From: Candidatus Zhuqueibacterota bacterium
GTDB taxonomy: Bacteria; Zhuqueibacterota; Zhuqueibacteria; Oceanimicrobiales; Oceanimicrobiaceae
Direction of reading: 5' to 3'
Assembly (NCBI GenBank): GCA_029262035.1
Contig: JAJDAE010000116.1
Span: forward strand, 1-33,202
DNA: 33,202 bases
The stretch's first letter is position 1. The number at the start of each line of letters is the position of its first letter. Positions 1-7,661 of the stretch are shown one piece after another. The notes below the pieces were generated by a model. That model did not search any database and was not told the origin of the DNA. It saw only the letters and a list, made by a program, of their open reading frames with translations. Position numbers and translations under genes: made by a program.

Positions 1-1111
1 GAAAGATAACTATAATGGGTCTACTGTTCTTTTTACTTTTTGCAAACACCCTCGCTGCCCCCAATAATACAGTTGTTCCGGAGGCATTATCATCAGCGCC
101 GTTATAAATCAACTCTCCTCTAATGCCAAGATGATCATAATGTGCACCCAATGATACAAATTCATTCTTTAAGCCCGAATCATTTCCTTCAATCACTCCG
201 ATGACATTTCGTGTTTTTTTAGTTTCTCGCATCACCTTAAGGTTGTACTTGACCTGATGATCTAATTCAAAGTAAGGCGGCGTTTCATTCGAATTCAACA
301 AGCTCACTAATTGTTCATAGTTGTATTTTTCACTTTCCAAAAATTCTCTTGCAGATTCTTTGTTCAAAATGAAGGCCGGAATGTTTTTAACTTCGCTTAG
401 CGTATCACTTTGTTCCCTCGTATATTCAAAAAAAGGGGATTGTGAAGTCCATCGGAATAAATCCCAGTTACAAGTTACGTTCCCGTCCGGAATAAATAAA
501 ACTCCGGTTGCCCCCTTGGATTTTGCAATCGATATCTTTCCGGAAAGTTTGGCATAATATGCCTTTATGTTGCCCTCAAAGAAATCGTTCTGGCTATTCG
601 GCGCTTCGGAGAAAATTAAAACCGTTTTACCATTTACATCCAAGTTTACATAATCATCATGATTATTATCTGATCTACCATCACCAACGAAAACAATATG
701 AGAGGAATCCGAAACATAGATAGAATCTGAATACTCACCCGAAATACTAATAAAATCTTCGACAAAATCAAACGTCAATTCTCTTGTGCTGTCCGACTTT
801 AATAATGAGATCTGAGAATCGATTCCGTAGTAGGTTAATTTCAGATCAAAATATTGGAAATAAGTTCCGTCGTTTCCATACGGCTGAACGCCATATTTTT
901 GCAGTTCTTTCGCGATATAAAGAGAAGCTAATTTTTCTCCCCTGGTGGTGGCTTCACGACCCTCCAATTCATCTGACGCTAAAAACTCTAAGTTGGATTT
1001 TATATAATTCAAGTTAGAAAGTCGATCTTCCGAAGGCGATCCTATTTTGTTTGCAACGCCACAACTTACAAAAAATGCTATCATTATTAAAGAAAAGAAG
1101 GTGTTTTTCAT
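1..1111 (-). CDS. M28-family metallopeptidase, predicted lipoprotein (3' end outside window)
   Basis: The reading frame is open from the ATG at 1111 to the left edge, 370 codons with no stop. A short signal peptide ends in a lipobox-like FVSC, so it is probably an exported lipoprotein. The N-terminal block around LASDELEGREATTRGEK is typical of M28 aminopeptidases. The middle (roughly residues 130-250) looks like a protease-associated (PA) insert. The M28 zinc signature follows: HYDHLG with His324 and Asp326, and GADDNASG with Asp340/Asp341. The remaining zinc ligands and catalytic Glu would lie beyond the window. A GGAG sits 8 nt before the ATG. The gene begins 16 bp after the beta-barrel gene and is likely the last visible member of that operon. 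The substrate cannot be deduced; the family mostly removes N-terminal amino acids. Confidence 0.88.
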   Translation of the reverse strand, partial: MKNTFFSLIMIAFFVSCGVANKIGSPSEDRLSNLNYIKSNLEFLASDELEGREATTRGEKLASLYIAKELQKYGVQPYGNDGTYFQYFDLKLTYYGIDSQISLLKSDSTRELTFDFVEDFISISGEYSDSIYVSDSSHIVFVGDGRSDNNHDDYVNLDVNGKTVLIFSEAPNSQNDFFEGNIKAYYAKLSGKISIAKSKGATGVLFIPDGNVTCNWDLFRWTSQSPFFEYTREQSDTLSEVKNIPAFILNKESAREFLESEKYNYEQLVSLLNSNETPPYFELDHQVKYNLKVMRETKKTRNVIGVIEGNDSGLKNEFVSLGAHYDHLGIRGELIYNGADDNASGTTVLLGAARVFAKSKKNSRPIIVIF

Positions 1112-1127
1112 TTCATGCTCTCCAAGA

Positions 1128-2411
1128 TTAGAATGACAATCTTAACCCTAGCTCTAAAGAGCTCTTGGTAAACAACATACCAAACTCAGAATCTTCCCGC
1201 CCCCCGAAGTAAGAAGCGCGAATCCAACCGTTTAAATGCGAATTAAAATAATAGTTGAAAGTTGGTATCAAAATTCCGCTGCTATCAACAAGGTTTCCGA
1301 AAAGAATGAGCTCCAGCCCGAATTTTTGTTTGGGTAGATAACCACGAATGAAACCATAATGCCGCATGGTGCCATCGGGACTGAGCGTGTTGAGCGCATT
1401 GTAAAACTCAGGGAAAGACGCGCCATTGGGCGGAAGCTGGCGAATCTGTTTTTGATGAAAAAGTGTAAACCGTCGCCACTGATTCCAATTAGTTCTAGTA
1501 AGTCCATCGCGATTATAAAAATATTCCGCCATCAAGTTCAAGCCGGAATCGAAAGTATACTGCATCCCCATTAAGAGCTTGTAGAAAAGCCGTTTGCTGG
1601 ATTGATATTTGGTTGTGTAGGGAAAATCACCGAAAAAGATTTGATCATCGCTGCTATCCAATACCTGGTGATAAAGTTTGTTACTGCCAACCTGGGCAAT
1701 GAACTCGGAGTGCAATTCAAGATGGTCACCATAAGTAAAGGCGGTGTTGAATCCAAATTTGATTTTCTCTTTTTCTTTCCAGTGACCAATTAAGGAGACA
1801 TCTACATCTTTGATAAATGAATAAAATTTCACCGCCAACTCATCATCTCCCAATCTGAATCGTCCTTTTGATTTTAGCTCGTTTGCGTAAACCAAAGTGA
1901 GAGAATGATTGCCCCAATAGGCATCAAGTGCGATAATGGGGCGACCCTGAAAGCGGTTCAAGCGATCAGAAGGGTCACCGGCATCTTTGGCGGGTTCAAC
2001 GACACCGGTAGGGTTGAAGGCAAAGCCGGTGCCCCATTTTAATATTTTACGGCCAACAGTTATTTGCACATGGTCTCCTAAGGGATGGCCAAAATAGAGT
2101 TCTCTCAAGGTGTATTCATAATTGGCGTCTTCAAGATCAGAAAAAATAGCATCTGTTTTGATGTCGAGAGTAAAAGCGCGCCAGTTTAAAAATAAATCTG
2201 CACTGGAAAGGCTGTTATAGCGTGGTTGTGGCACGAGTTCATTGTCAACATTTAAAGGTGTTGAATTCAATTGTTGAAATTGAGTTTCATGGATAGCGCT
2301 CAAGCGATATTTGAGTTTCCCATGATCGCCAAATGCTCCTTGCGGCCAGGCCAAAGATGAAATTAGCATTTGTCCGAAAACGAAAAAAATCAAAAAAGAT
2401 ATGGCTTTCAT
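1128..2411 (-). CDS. predicted outer-membrane beta-barrel protein
   Basis: A protein of 427 residues with a hydrophobic N-terminal signal peptide (about residues 1-23) and no later membrane helix. The rest has alternating hydrophobic/polar strands rich in aromatic residues, and the last residue is Phe (LELGLRLSF), the usual C-terminal signature of outer-membrane barrels. The region with GRKILKWGTGFAFNP and a conserved-looking NRFQGRP stretch recalls DUF1302/alginate-export-type porin-like barrels, but I cannot assign a named family. Its ATG overlaps the stop of the LolA-like gene (ATGA, 2408-2411), so the two are probably translationally coupled. With the upstream ABC transporter and LolA-like protein this suggests the outer-membrane end of a transport route. 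Barrel topology is well supported; the cargo is unknown. Confidence 0.75.
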   Translation of the reverse strand: MKAISFLIFFVFGQMLISSLAWPQGAFGDHGKLKYRLSAIHETQFQQLNSTPLNVDNELVPQPRYNSLSSADLFLNWRAFTLDIKTDAIFSDLEDANYEYTLRELYFGHPLGDHVQITVGRKILKWGTGFAFNPTGVVEPAKDAGDPSDRLNRFQGRPIIALDAYWGNHSLTLVYANELKSKGRFRLGDDELAVKFYSFIKDVDVSLIGHWKEKEKIKFGFNTAFTYGDHLELHSEFIAQVGSNKLYHQVLDSSDDQIFFGDFPYTTKYQSSKRLFYKLLMGMQYTFDSGLNLMAEYFYNRDGLTRTNWNQWRRFTLFHQKQIRQLPPNGASFPEFYNALNTLSPDGTMRHYGFIRGYLPKQKFGLELILFGNLVDSSGILIPTFNYYFNSHLNGWIRASYFGGREDSEFGMLFTKSSLELGLRLSF

Positions 2412-3136
2412 TTTAACTGAGTCAAATAATTCTTATTGAAATATTTTTCTGCTAACGTTTGGGGTTCATATTCGAGAAATTCCATAACCGTGTGGCTATT
2501 ATTGCGCAAACGGTCATGCAGCGTCATTTGCGTTAAGGTAAGACGATTATGAAACATTTTAAATTCATCATAGGTGACGGATTTATAATGTTTCCCGGAC
2601 GCAAGGTATAATTCAGCTTTAACGGGCAGCGACTCCGTCTTCGTTACCCAATATTCCACACGTTGATAAGTTGTTTTGTCATTAGATGCCGTTAACTCCA
2701 GCTTAAAGCATTTCCGGCCGCCAACGGTTTCTTCTCTCACGCTTGTCGCATTGTAATTTTCTGCAAAGGTGATATCCGCCACGTCGCCGTTGGAAGCCTC
2801 GCCCAATAGACGCTGTAACGGCGATATGCGTATAGGACGACGGGTGTTTGGGGCAAAAATCCACATGTTGTCATCCAACATCAGCAAATATTGCCCTTTC
2901 TGGTCCGGATCGAGAAATCGCACCAAACTTTTCTTATCGCCTTTCACCATCACTTCAAGATTTCTTGCATTTTTTTGTTTATCATTTTTGAAGCTTGTGA
3001 TCCGTATTCGCACAACAAAAGAGGGCCATGCATTACGATACTGATCTGAGGTTAGCAGGATTTGCGCTCCCTTATCTTCTGCAAAAAGTATTGTGCTAAC
3101 CAAAAACAATGCGCTTAATAAAAGTACTTTTTTCAT
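2408..3136 (-). CDS. LolA-like outer membrane lipoprotein-sorting protein
   Basis: I chose the ATG at 3136 (242 aa) because it gives a clean signal peptide (MKKVLLLSALFLVSTILFA) and has GTGAGG seven bases upstream; the frame extends to 3184 but that extension adds a non-signal-like tail. The mature part matches the 'outer membrane lipoprotein-sorting' LolA-like family: a run ending in RPIRISPLQRLLG, then GDVADITFAENY, then a C-terminal half with the pattern YWVTKTESLPVKAE. Such proteins form a half-open beta barrel that shields an acyl chain or lipid in the periplasm. It lies between the ABC permease (10 bp to the open frame, 57 bp to the chosen start) and the beta-barrel gene, which it overlaps by 4 bp. 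It probably ferries a lipid or lipoprotein from the transporter to the outer membrane; the cargo is inferred only. Confidence 0.85.
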   Translation of the reverse strand: MKKVLLLSALFLVSTILFAEDKGAQILLTSDQYRNAWPSFVVRIRITSFKNDKQKNARNLEVMVKGDKKSLVRFLDPDQKGQYLLMLDDNMWIFAPNTRRPIRISPLQRLLGEASNGDVADITFAENYNATSVREETVGGRKCFKLELTASNDKTTYQRVEYWVTKTESLPVKAELYLASGKHYKSVTYDEFKMFHNRLTLTQMTLHDRLRNNSHTVMEFLEYEPQTLAEKYFNKNYLTQLK

Positions 3137-3141
3137 GTTTG

Positions 3142-3147
3142 CCTCAC
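3142..3147 (-). promoter_or_regulatory. ribosome binding site fixing the LolA-like start
   Basis: GTGAGG on the minus strand, 5-7 bases before the ATG at 3136. It decides for the internal start, which leaves a normal signal peptide at the N terminus. Confidence 0.6.
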
Positions 3148-3193
3148 TTGTTTTAAATTTTAACCCGGCTTGCCTCGCTAACAATGCCAGCCA

Positions 3194-4423
3194 TTAAATA
3201 TGCCCCAACGCATCCACGATTTTCTTACGGGAAGCTTTGAATGCTGGAAATAACGTTGAAAGCACTGCAGTCAGAAGCATGAAGATAAATGTCCCCAGGT
3301 AAATTTTCCCTACATAATGAACATTCAAGGGAAATCCTGTGGTCGAGCCAGGCGGTGGCGGCATCATAATTCCCGATTGATTGATAACAAAAGATAGAAC
3401 TAAACTCAGCAATAACCCCGTTGCACTCGCCAGAAGTCCGATGACCAACCCTTCCATCAAAAAATTTGCTAAGACTCTTTTTTCGGAAGTGCCAATGGCC
3501 ATCAACGTACCAATTTCCTTCGTACGCTCAAAAATGGACATCATCATGGTGTTGGAAGTAGCAAGTAAAACAACAATAAATATCAGAATGCCCAGAAATG
3601 TAAAGATAGCGTTGTAGAGCTTAACGACTGCGCGGTAAAATGTGGCTAACTCATGCCACTTTTTAATTGCAAAGCCGCTGAGATGTTCAGAGAGTTGTGC
3701 TGCAACTTTGTCAGTTGAATCGGTTTCATTTAACACAACAATAATATTGGAGACACGTTCCGAGTTGAGAAGCGTCTGAGCAGTGGAAAGACTAACGCTC
3801 AAAAAACGCACATCCATTTCCGGAACACCCGTTGAAAAGATACCCACAACTTTCACATCCATAGCATTTAAAACACCGGTGGTCGTTGTGGTCATTAATG
3901 TCAGGTAGTCCCCGATCTCTGCTTTTAAAGATTTTGCCACACCTTTCGCGAGAATCACTTCGTCCTCATTTTGTGCAAAAATATCTTCGCCCAAGTGATG
4001 CCCAGACTCCATTGTCATGCTAAACCCTGTGAGTTTCTGCTCCTTTTCTGGATTTACGGCCCGTCCCATAAAGGCAACTGATTTATCACCATTGGAAATC
4101 AAACCCATAAAAGAGATCCGCGGCATGGCAAAACGCACTTCGTTCAATGTGCTGATAATTCTAATTAAGCTATCCGGACTTGATATGCCGTATTGTAACG
4201 GTATATCCTCATCTTTCTCTAAAGACTCGGGTTGAAAAACCTGCAAATGACCGTACCGGCCACGGATTGAAGTTTCGCTAAGACCCCAGAAAGAGTATTT
4301 GATAAAGCCGCCGGCAAGGATCAAAGCGATGCAGCCAAAAACCATAATCATGGATGTGATGAGTGTTCGCCTCATATTACGGGTTACATTCTTGAAGGCT
4401 AACTTTAGAAATTTTGTATTCAT
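3194..4423 (-). CDS. ABC transporter permease, FtsX/MacB type (LolCE-like)
   Basis: A 409-residue protein with the four-helix MacB/LolC topology. TM1 is at about 21-42, a large periplasmic domain spans 45-268, and three C-terminal TM segments lie near 272-296, 324-347 and 374-395. The FtsX-domain signature FERTKEIGTLMAIG (298-311) follows TM2 and the protein ends with the usual FPAFKASRKKIVDALGHI. MacB-type transporters do not move substrate through the membrane but use ATP to pull lipoproteins or other cargo from the periplasmic side (mechanotransmission). GGGAG precedes the ATG. It follows the ATPase gene after 56 bp and precedes the LolA-like gene. Only one permease is present, so a homodimer (LolF-like) is likely. 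LolC/LolE identity proper is not proven. Confidence 0.9.
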   Translation of the reverse strand: MNTKFLKLAFKNVTRNMRRTLITSMIMVFGCIALILAGGFIKYSFWGLSETSIRGRYGHLQVFQPESLEKDEDIPLQYGISSPDSLIRIISTLNEVRFAMPRISFMGLISNGDKSVAFMGRAVNPEKEQKLTGFSMTMESGHHLGEDIFAQNEDEVILAKGVAKSLKAEIGDYLTLMTTTTTGVLNAMDVKVVGIFSTGVPEMDVRFLSVSLSTAQTLLNSERVSNIIVVLNETDSTDKVAAQLSEHLSGFAIKKWHELATFYRAVVKLYNAIFTFLGILIFIVVLLATSNTMMMSIFERTKEIGTLMAIGTSEKRVLANFLMEGLVIGLLASATGLLLSLVLSFVINQSGIMMPPPPGSTTGFPLNVHYVGKIYLGTFIFMLLTAVLSTLFPAFKASRKKIVDALGHI

Positions 4424-4479
4424 AATAACTCCCTATTAGGCACTATCTATAAATTTCACATTGCGAAAGATGATCCATG

Positions 4480-5154
4480 TTAATTAACGAGCTTTCCATC
4501 TCGAATACTTACAACACGTTTAGCGATCTTAACGATTTGTGGATCATGAGTTGAGAAAATGAATGAAACGTTTTCTTCCTGATTTAATTTTGCCATCAAC
4601 TGCAGAATATCCTGGGCAGTTTGCAAGTCGAGATTTGCAGAAGGTTCATCTGCCAGGACGATCTTAGGCTGATGCACCAAGGCTCTGGCAATGGCGACAC
4701 GCTGACGCTGGCCGCCGGAAAGTTCACGAGGTTTGTGCGTACGCATAGATAATATTCCGACTTCATCAAGCATTTCTTCTACCCGCTTTTTACGCTGCTG
4801 TGCCGACATTTTTGTCAACAATAATGGATATTCCACATTCTCAAAAGCGTTGAGAACAGGTATAAGATTAAATGACTGAAAGATGAAACCAATTTTCGCC
4901 TGTCGAAGACGATGCAGTTTTGACTGGCCGTTATAGGTTATAACATTCTCTTCAAAACGAATCGTCCCGGAGGTAGGCTTGTCAATCAGTCCAATGAGAT
5001 TGAGAAGGGTGGTCTTACCACTTCCGGAAGGGCCGGAGATAGCGACAAATTCGCCTTCTGTAATATTTAGATTGATATTTTTAAGCGCAGGAATCAAAAC
5101 CTTTCCCAGCGAATAAGTTTTGCAGATATTTTCAAATTCGATTCTTTTTTTCAT
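4480..5154 (-). CDS. ABC transporter ATP-binding protein, LolD/MacB type
   Basis: All ABC-ATPase motifs are present (numbering from the ATG at 5154, 224 aa): Walker A GPSGSGKT (41-48), Q-loop region GFIFQSFNLIPVL, signature LSGGQRQRVAIARAL (from 145), Walker B IVLADEP (165-171), and H-loop STHD with His203. The sequence FNLIPVLNAFENVEYPLLL is typical of the LolD/MacB/FtsE subfamily. The frame can be extended to a TTG at 5166, but the ATG at 5154 gives the standard N terminus (MKKRIEFENICKTY). It starts 13 bases after the TPR gene ends and is followed by its permease, so the two almost certainly form one transporter. Confidence 0.92.
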   Translation of the reverse strand: MKKRIEFENICKTYSLGKVLIPALKNINLNITEGEFVAISGPSGSGKTTLLNLIGLIDKPTSGTIRFEENVITYNGQSKLHRLRQAKIGFIFQSFNLIPVLNAFENVEYPLLLTKMSAQQRKKRVEEMLDEVGILSMRTHKPRELSGGQRQRVAIARALVHQPKIVLADEPSANLDLQTAQDILQLMAKLNQEENVSFIFSTHDPQIVKIAKRVVSIRDGKLVN

Positions 5155-5167
5155 GATTAAATCCAAA

Positions 5168-5818
5168 TTAGTTTGAATTTTTGTAAGAAGTTACTTTTGC
5201 AGTGGCTTTTTCCGCCCAACTGGATTCCGGGGCAATTTGCATGGCGAGTTCAAATCTTTTGATCGCTTCTTGCTCGTTTTTATCTTTCTCTAAAGCCAAC
5301 CCGAAATTATAATGAACCATCGACTGCTCTTGCAATGGCCAGTGCTGAAATTTATTACTGTGAATGATGTAGTTGAAATCCTTCAGGCTATATTGTAAGC
5401 GATGGAACATTGAAGGTAAATTCATGCTATTCGTAGCACGAACAATGCGCACCATCAAATCATCAGGCGTCATATCAACAGCTTTATCCAATTTGTCTAC
5501 CCCCGTTTCCACATTACTCATTTTGTTCCATGGTAAAAGTGCGTCCCGACCTTTCAGAGTATATACACTACCCAAATAAGCCAGAGCCAAACTATTCTCT
5601 TTTTCTAATTCAAGCGCTTGATTCAGCAGTTTTTCGCTTTTCCCCACGGCTTTTTTATCGCCAGCTATGCCTTGGTCATGATATACTATTGCAAGATTGA
5701 CCAATACCTCAACATTCTGAGGATCCGCCTTTAGTTGCTCTTGTAATGAATGAAGATTATCCTGAGCAAAGGTGCCCGCAAAAGCTAACAATAGACAAGT
5801 AAATACTAAGTGTTTCAT
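5168..5818 (-). CDS. exported TPR-repeat protein
   Basis: The 216-residue product begins with a signal peptide (MKHLVFTCLLLAFAGTFAQ), so it is probably periplasmic. TPR-like helix pairs are visible near residues 25-60 (ADPQNVEVLVNLAIVYHDQG), 65-95 (NSLALAYLGSVYTLKG) and 165-205 (VHYNFGLALEKDKNEQEAIKRFELAMQIAP). TPRs are protein-protein docking surfaces. An AGGAGG precedes the ATG at a good distance, and this is the first gene of the minus-strand operon that continues with the ABC ATPase. A role as scaffold or accessory factor of that transporter is inferred from position only. Confidence 0.8.
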   Translation of the reverse strand: MKHLVFTCLLLAFAGTFAQDNLHSLQEQLKADPQNVEVLVNLAIVYHDQGIAGDKKAVGKSEKLLNQALELEKENSLALAYLGSVYTLKGRDALLPWNKMSNVETGVDKLDKAVDMTPDDLMVRIVRATNSMNLPSMFHRLQYSLKDFNYIIHSNKFQHWPLQEQSMVHYNFGLALEKDKNEQEAIKRFELAMQIAPESSWAEKATAKVTSYKNSN

Positions 5819-6363
5819 AACAGCCTCCTAACGTTCGTACATGAATTTTTTGTTTTACACGAATAATATACGAGGGAGTTGCTCGAAAAAAATACTTAGC
5901 CGATGGACGGTTGAATTAGAAGGATGGGTGGTATATTTAGCGGTTGGGTAGTATGTACCTTCAGACCATGCCTAACTGGAGTTTCGAAATAGCAAAATGT
6001 TAAAAAATAATACCAAACCACGAAAAAAATTAAAATGTTATCACACACCTGGTCATTCGCACAAATTGACTTTTTCGCGCTATCATCGCTTTGGTTATCT
6101 AAAAGACGCGACCAGTTGTTTGCATTTAACGATTTATTATGAATTCGGATAAACTATTAAACTCGAATCCAGAAATTTCCGGATTCGTAAGGCTTTTTAT
6201 TATCCAACTTTTGCTACCCCATATACTATCCAAAACAAAAATTAATTTCCCCGAAAGGTGGGTTGACTAAAACTAAAAATTTAACTATATATATTTTGAA
6301 AGTTATTTATATCTCAAAGCAAAAGCTTTTACAAGCTCGTTAAAGAGTGGAGGATTTTAAAAC
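5819..6363. other. intergenic region between divergent operons
   Basis: About 545 bp without a convincing gene, separating the leftward envelope operon from the rightward nfuA. The leftward operon must be driven from the left part (AT-rich, around 5840-5880). The right part holds the nfuA promoter. A 7-bp hairpin (CGAATCC at 6164-6170 pairing with GGATTCG at 6181-6187) is followed by CTTTTTATT and looks terminator-like on the plus strand, although no plus-strand gene ends before it. Confidence 0.5.
6263..6291 (+). promoter_or_regulatory. sigma70-like promoter for nfuA
   Basis: TTGACT (6263-6268), a 17-base spacer, and TATATA (6286-6291), ahead of the ATG at 6364. Both boxes are close to the housekeeping consensus and the spacing is optimal. 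FCB-group bacteria can use divergent promoter rules, so the call is moderate. Confidence 0.5.
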
Positions 6364-6942
6364 ATGATTACTTTTACTGATAATGCCAAATCAAAATTTT
6401 TAACCGTTCTAAAAGAAGAAAATCGCACGGGCAATAATGTACGCGTAACAGCCCAAAAAGGCATGTCACCTATGGCGATTGATTACGGTCTTGCATTTGT
6501 TGAACCCGGGGAAGAAAAAGAAGATGACAAAATTATTAACTTTGACGGGTTCGATGTTTATGTTGATCCGGAAAGTGCGCCACTGTTAGAGGGCGCTATT
6601 GTCGACTATGTAATGGGCCTGAATGAAAGCGGCTTTAAAATTACGAACCCCAATGCCACTAAAGTGGCTGGCCCAACCGGCGCCATAGCCGATAAAGTAC
6701 AACAGGTTTTGGATGACCAGGTCAATCCTGCAATTAGAAACCACGGCGGCTTTGTTTCATTAGTCGATTTGAAGGAGGATATTGCTTATCTGAGATTTGG
6801 CGGTGGCTGTCAGGGTTGCGGCATGGTGGATGTTACGCTTAAGCAAGGCGTTGAAGTTATGATAAAAGAAGCAATTCCGGAACTAAAAGGCGTAATGGAT
6901 ATCACCGACCACACAGGCGGAGAAAATCCATATTATACGTAA
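6364..6942 (+). CDS. nfuA: NfuA-type Fe-S cluster carrier protein
   Basis: 192 residues, the same size and two-domain build as Escherichia coli NfuA (191 aa). The N-terminal part (1-100) is an A-type (IscA/HesB-like) domain that has lost its cysteines, as in NfuA. The C-terminal part (about 112-185) is a NifU domain with GGGCQGCGMVDVTLKQG; the cluster-binding cysteines are Cys149 and Cys152. NfuA receives a [4Fe-4S] cluster and delivers it to apo-enzymes, often under oxidative stress or iron shortage. GGAGG lies about 10 bases before the start. It stands alone, convergent with folE. Several likely client proteins (two radical SAM enzymes and QueG) are encoded nearby, but that may be chance. 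Confidence 0.9.
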   Translation: MITFTDNAKSKFLTVLKEENRTGNNVRVTAQKGMSPMAIDYGLAFVEPGEEKEDDKIINFDGFDVYVDPESAPLLEGAIVDYVMGLNESGFKITNPNATKVAGPTGAIADKVQQVLDDQVNPAIRNHGGFVSLVDLKEDIAYLRFGGGCQGCGMVDVTLKQGVEVMIKEAIPELKGVMDITDHTGGENPYYT

Positions 6943-6980
6943 TCGAAAATGATTAATTTGAAAGTTATAACCGGAGGCTT

Positions 6981-7535
6981 CTAAACATAACGGTGAGGTT
7001 TAATCAACTGCATAAATTCATCACGGGTTGGTTGATTATCCCGAAAAACACCACGTAAAGAGCTGGTACTTACCACAGTATTCTGTTTCTCAACACCACG
7101 CATCATCATGCAAAGATGTTTTGCTTCTACAACAACTGCTACACCTTGAGGACTTAAACAATCCATTAAAACATCCGCAATTTGATTAGTCAGCCGTTCC
7201 TGTACCTGCAATCGGCGCGCAAAGACATCAACAATACGAGGAATTTTACTTAACCCAACAACTTGGCCAGCGGGCATGTAGGCGACGTGGCACTTTCCGT
7301 AAAATGGCAACAAATGGTGTTCGCATAAACTAAAAAGTTCAATATCCCGAACCAGCACCATCTCATCATACTCTTCCTGAAAAAGTGCTTTATTGAGAAT
7401 AGCACAGGGGTCTTCATTATAACCCTTAGTTAAAAAGTCATAAGCCTTGGCCACCCGCTCAGGAGTTTTAACAAGTCCCTCACGTTTTGGATCTTCGCCA
7501 ATTTCCAGCAATAATTTTTCGATTAATTCTTCCAT
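6981..7535 (-). CDS. folE: GTP cyclohydrolase I
   Basis: Catalyses GTP to 7,8-dihydroneopterin triphosphate, the first step of tetrahydrofolate and queuosine synthesis. The 184-aa protein has the zinc and active-site motif [12 protein letters not shown] (Cys71, His73, His74) and the second zinc cysteine Cys142 in [10 protein letters not shown], plus the family signature [19 protein letters not shown]. The start codon immediately follows the stop of the 41-codon gene (TAA then ATG), so translation is probably coupled. It is the last gene of a long minus-strand run and ends convergently with nfuA. It is shorter than the E. coli enzyme (222 aa) but similar to many bacterial FolE proteins. Folate supply and queG in the same run point to a cofactor/tRNA-modification theme. 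Confidence 0.96.
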   Translation of the reverse strand: MEELIEKLLLEIGEDPKREGLVKTPERVAKAYDFLTKGYNEDPCAILNKALFQEEYDEMVLVRDIELFSLCEHHLLPFYGKCHVAYMPAGQVVGLSKIPRIVDVFARRLQVQERLTNQIADVLMDCLSPQGVAVVVEAKHLCMMMRGVEKQNTVVSTSSLRGVFRDNQPTRDEFMQLIKPHRYV

Positions 7536-7661
7536 TTAATTCCCATTTAAAAACAATGATAATACCGATAGCAAGACTAATATGGACACGACACTTAGAG
7601 CAATCAAGGCCAAATGTTTTTTTGCTGTTTTTTTCTGGTCGCCGTCTAATTTATTTTGCAT
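7536..7661 (-). CDS. 41-residue single-pass membrane protein
   Basis: A short reading frame (M-Q-N-K-L-D-G-D start) with a strong Shine-Dalgarno AAGGAG five bases before its ATG. Residues 1-16 are polar and basic, and residues 17-38 are one continuous hydrophobic helix (LALIALSVVSILVLLSVLSLF), ending in LNGN, so it should be an inner-membrane peptide with its basic N terminus inside. Its start overlaps the last 16 bases of the upstream radical SAM gene in another frame, and its stop abuts the folE start codon, an arrangement expected for a coupled operon member. I do not recognise a family. It could alternatively serve mainly to deliver ribosomes to folE. Confidence 0.65.
   Translation of the reverse strand: MQNKLDGDQKKTAKKHLALIALSVVSILVLLSVLSLFLNGN

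Noticed and set aside
321-1017. Three short plus-strand reading frames
   Set aside because: They are antisense to the clear, motif-bearing M28 peptidase frame that continues past the left edge.
6139-6270. 43-residue plus-strand reading frame upstream of nfuA
   Set aside because: No ribosome binding site, includes a hairpin and its stop overlaps the -35 box of the promoter.
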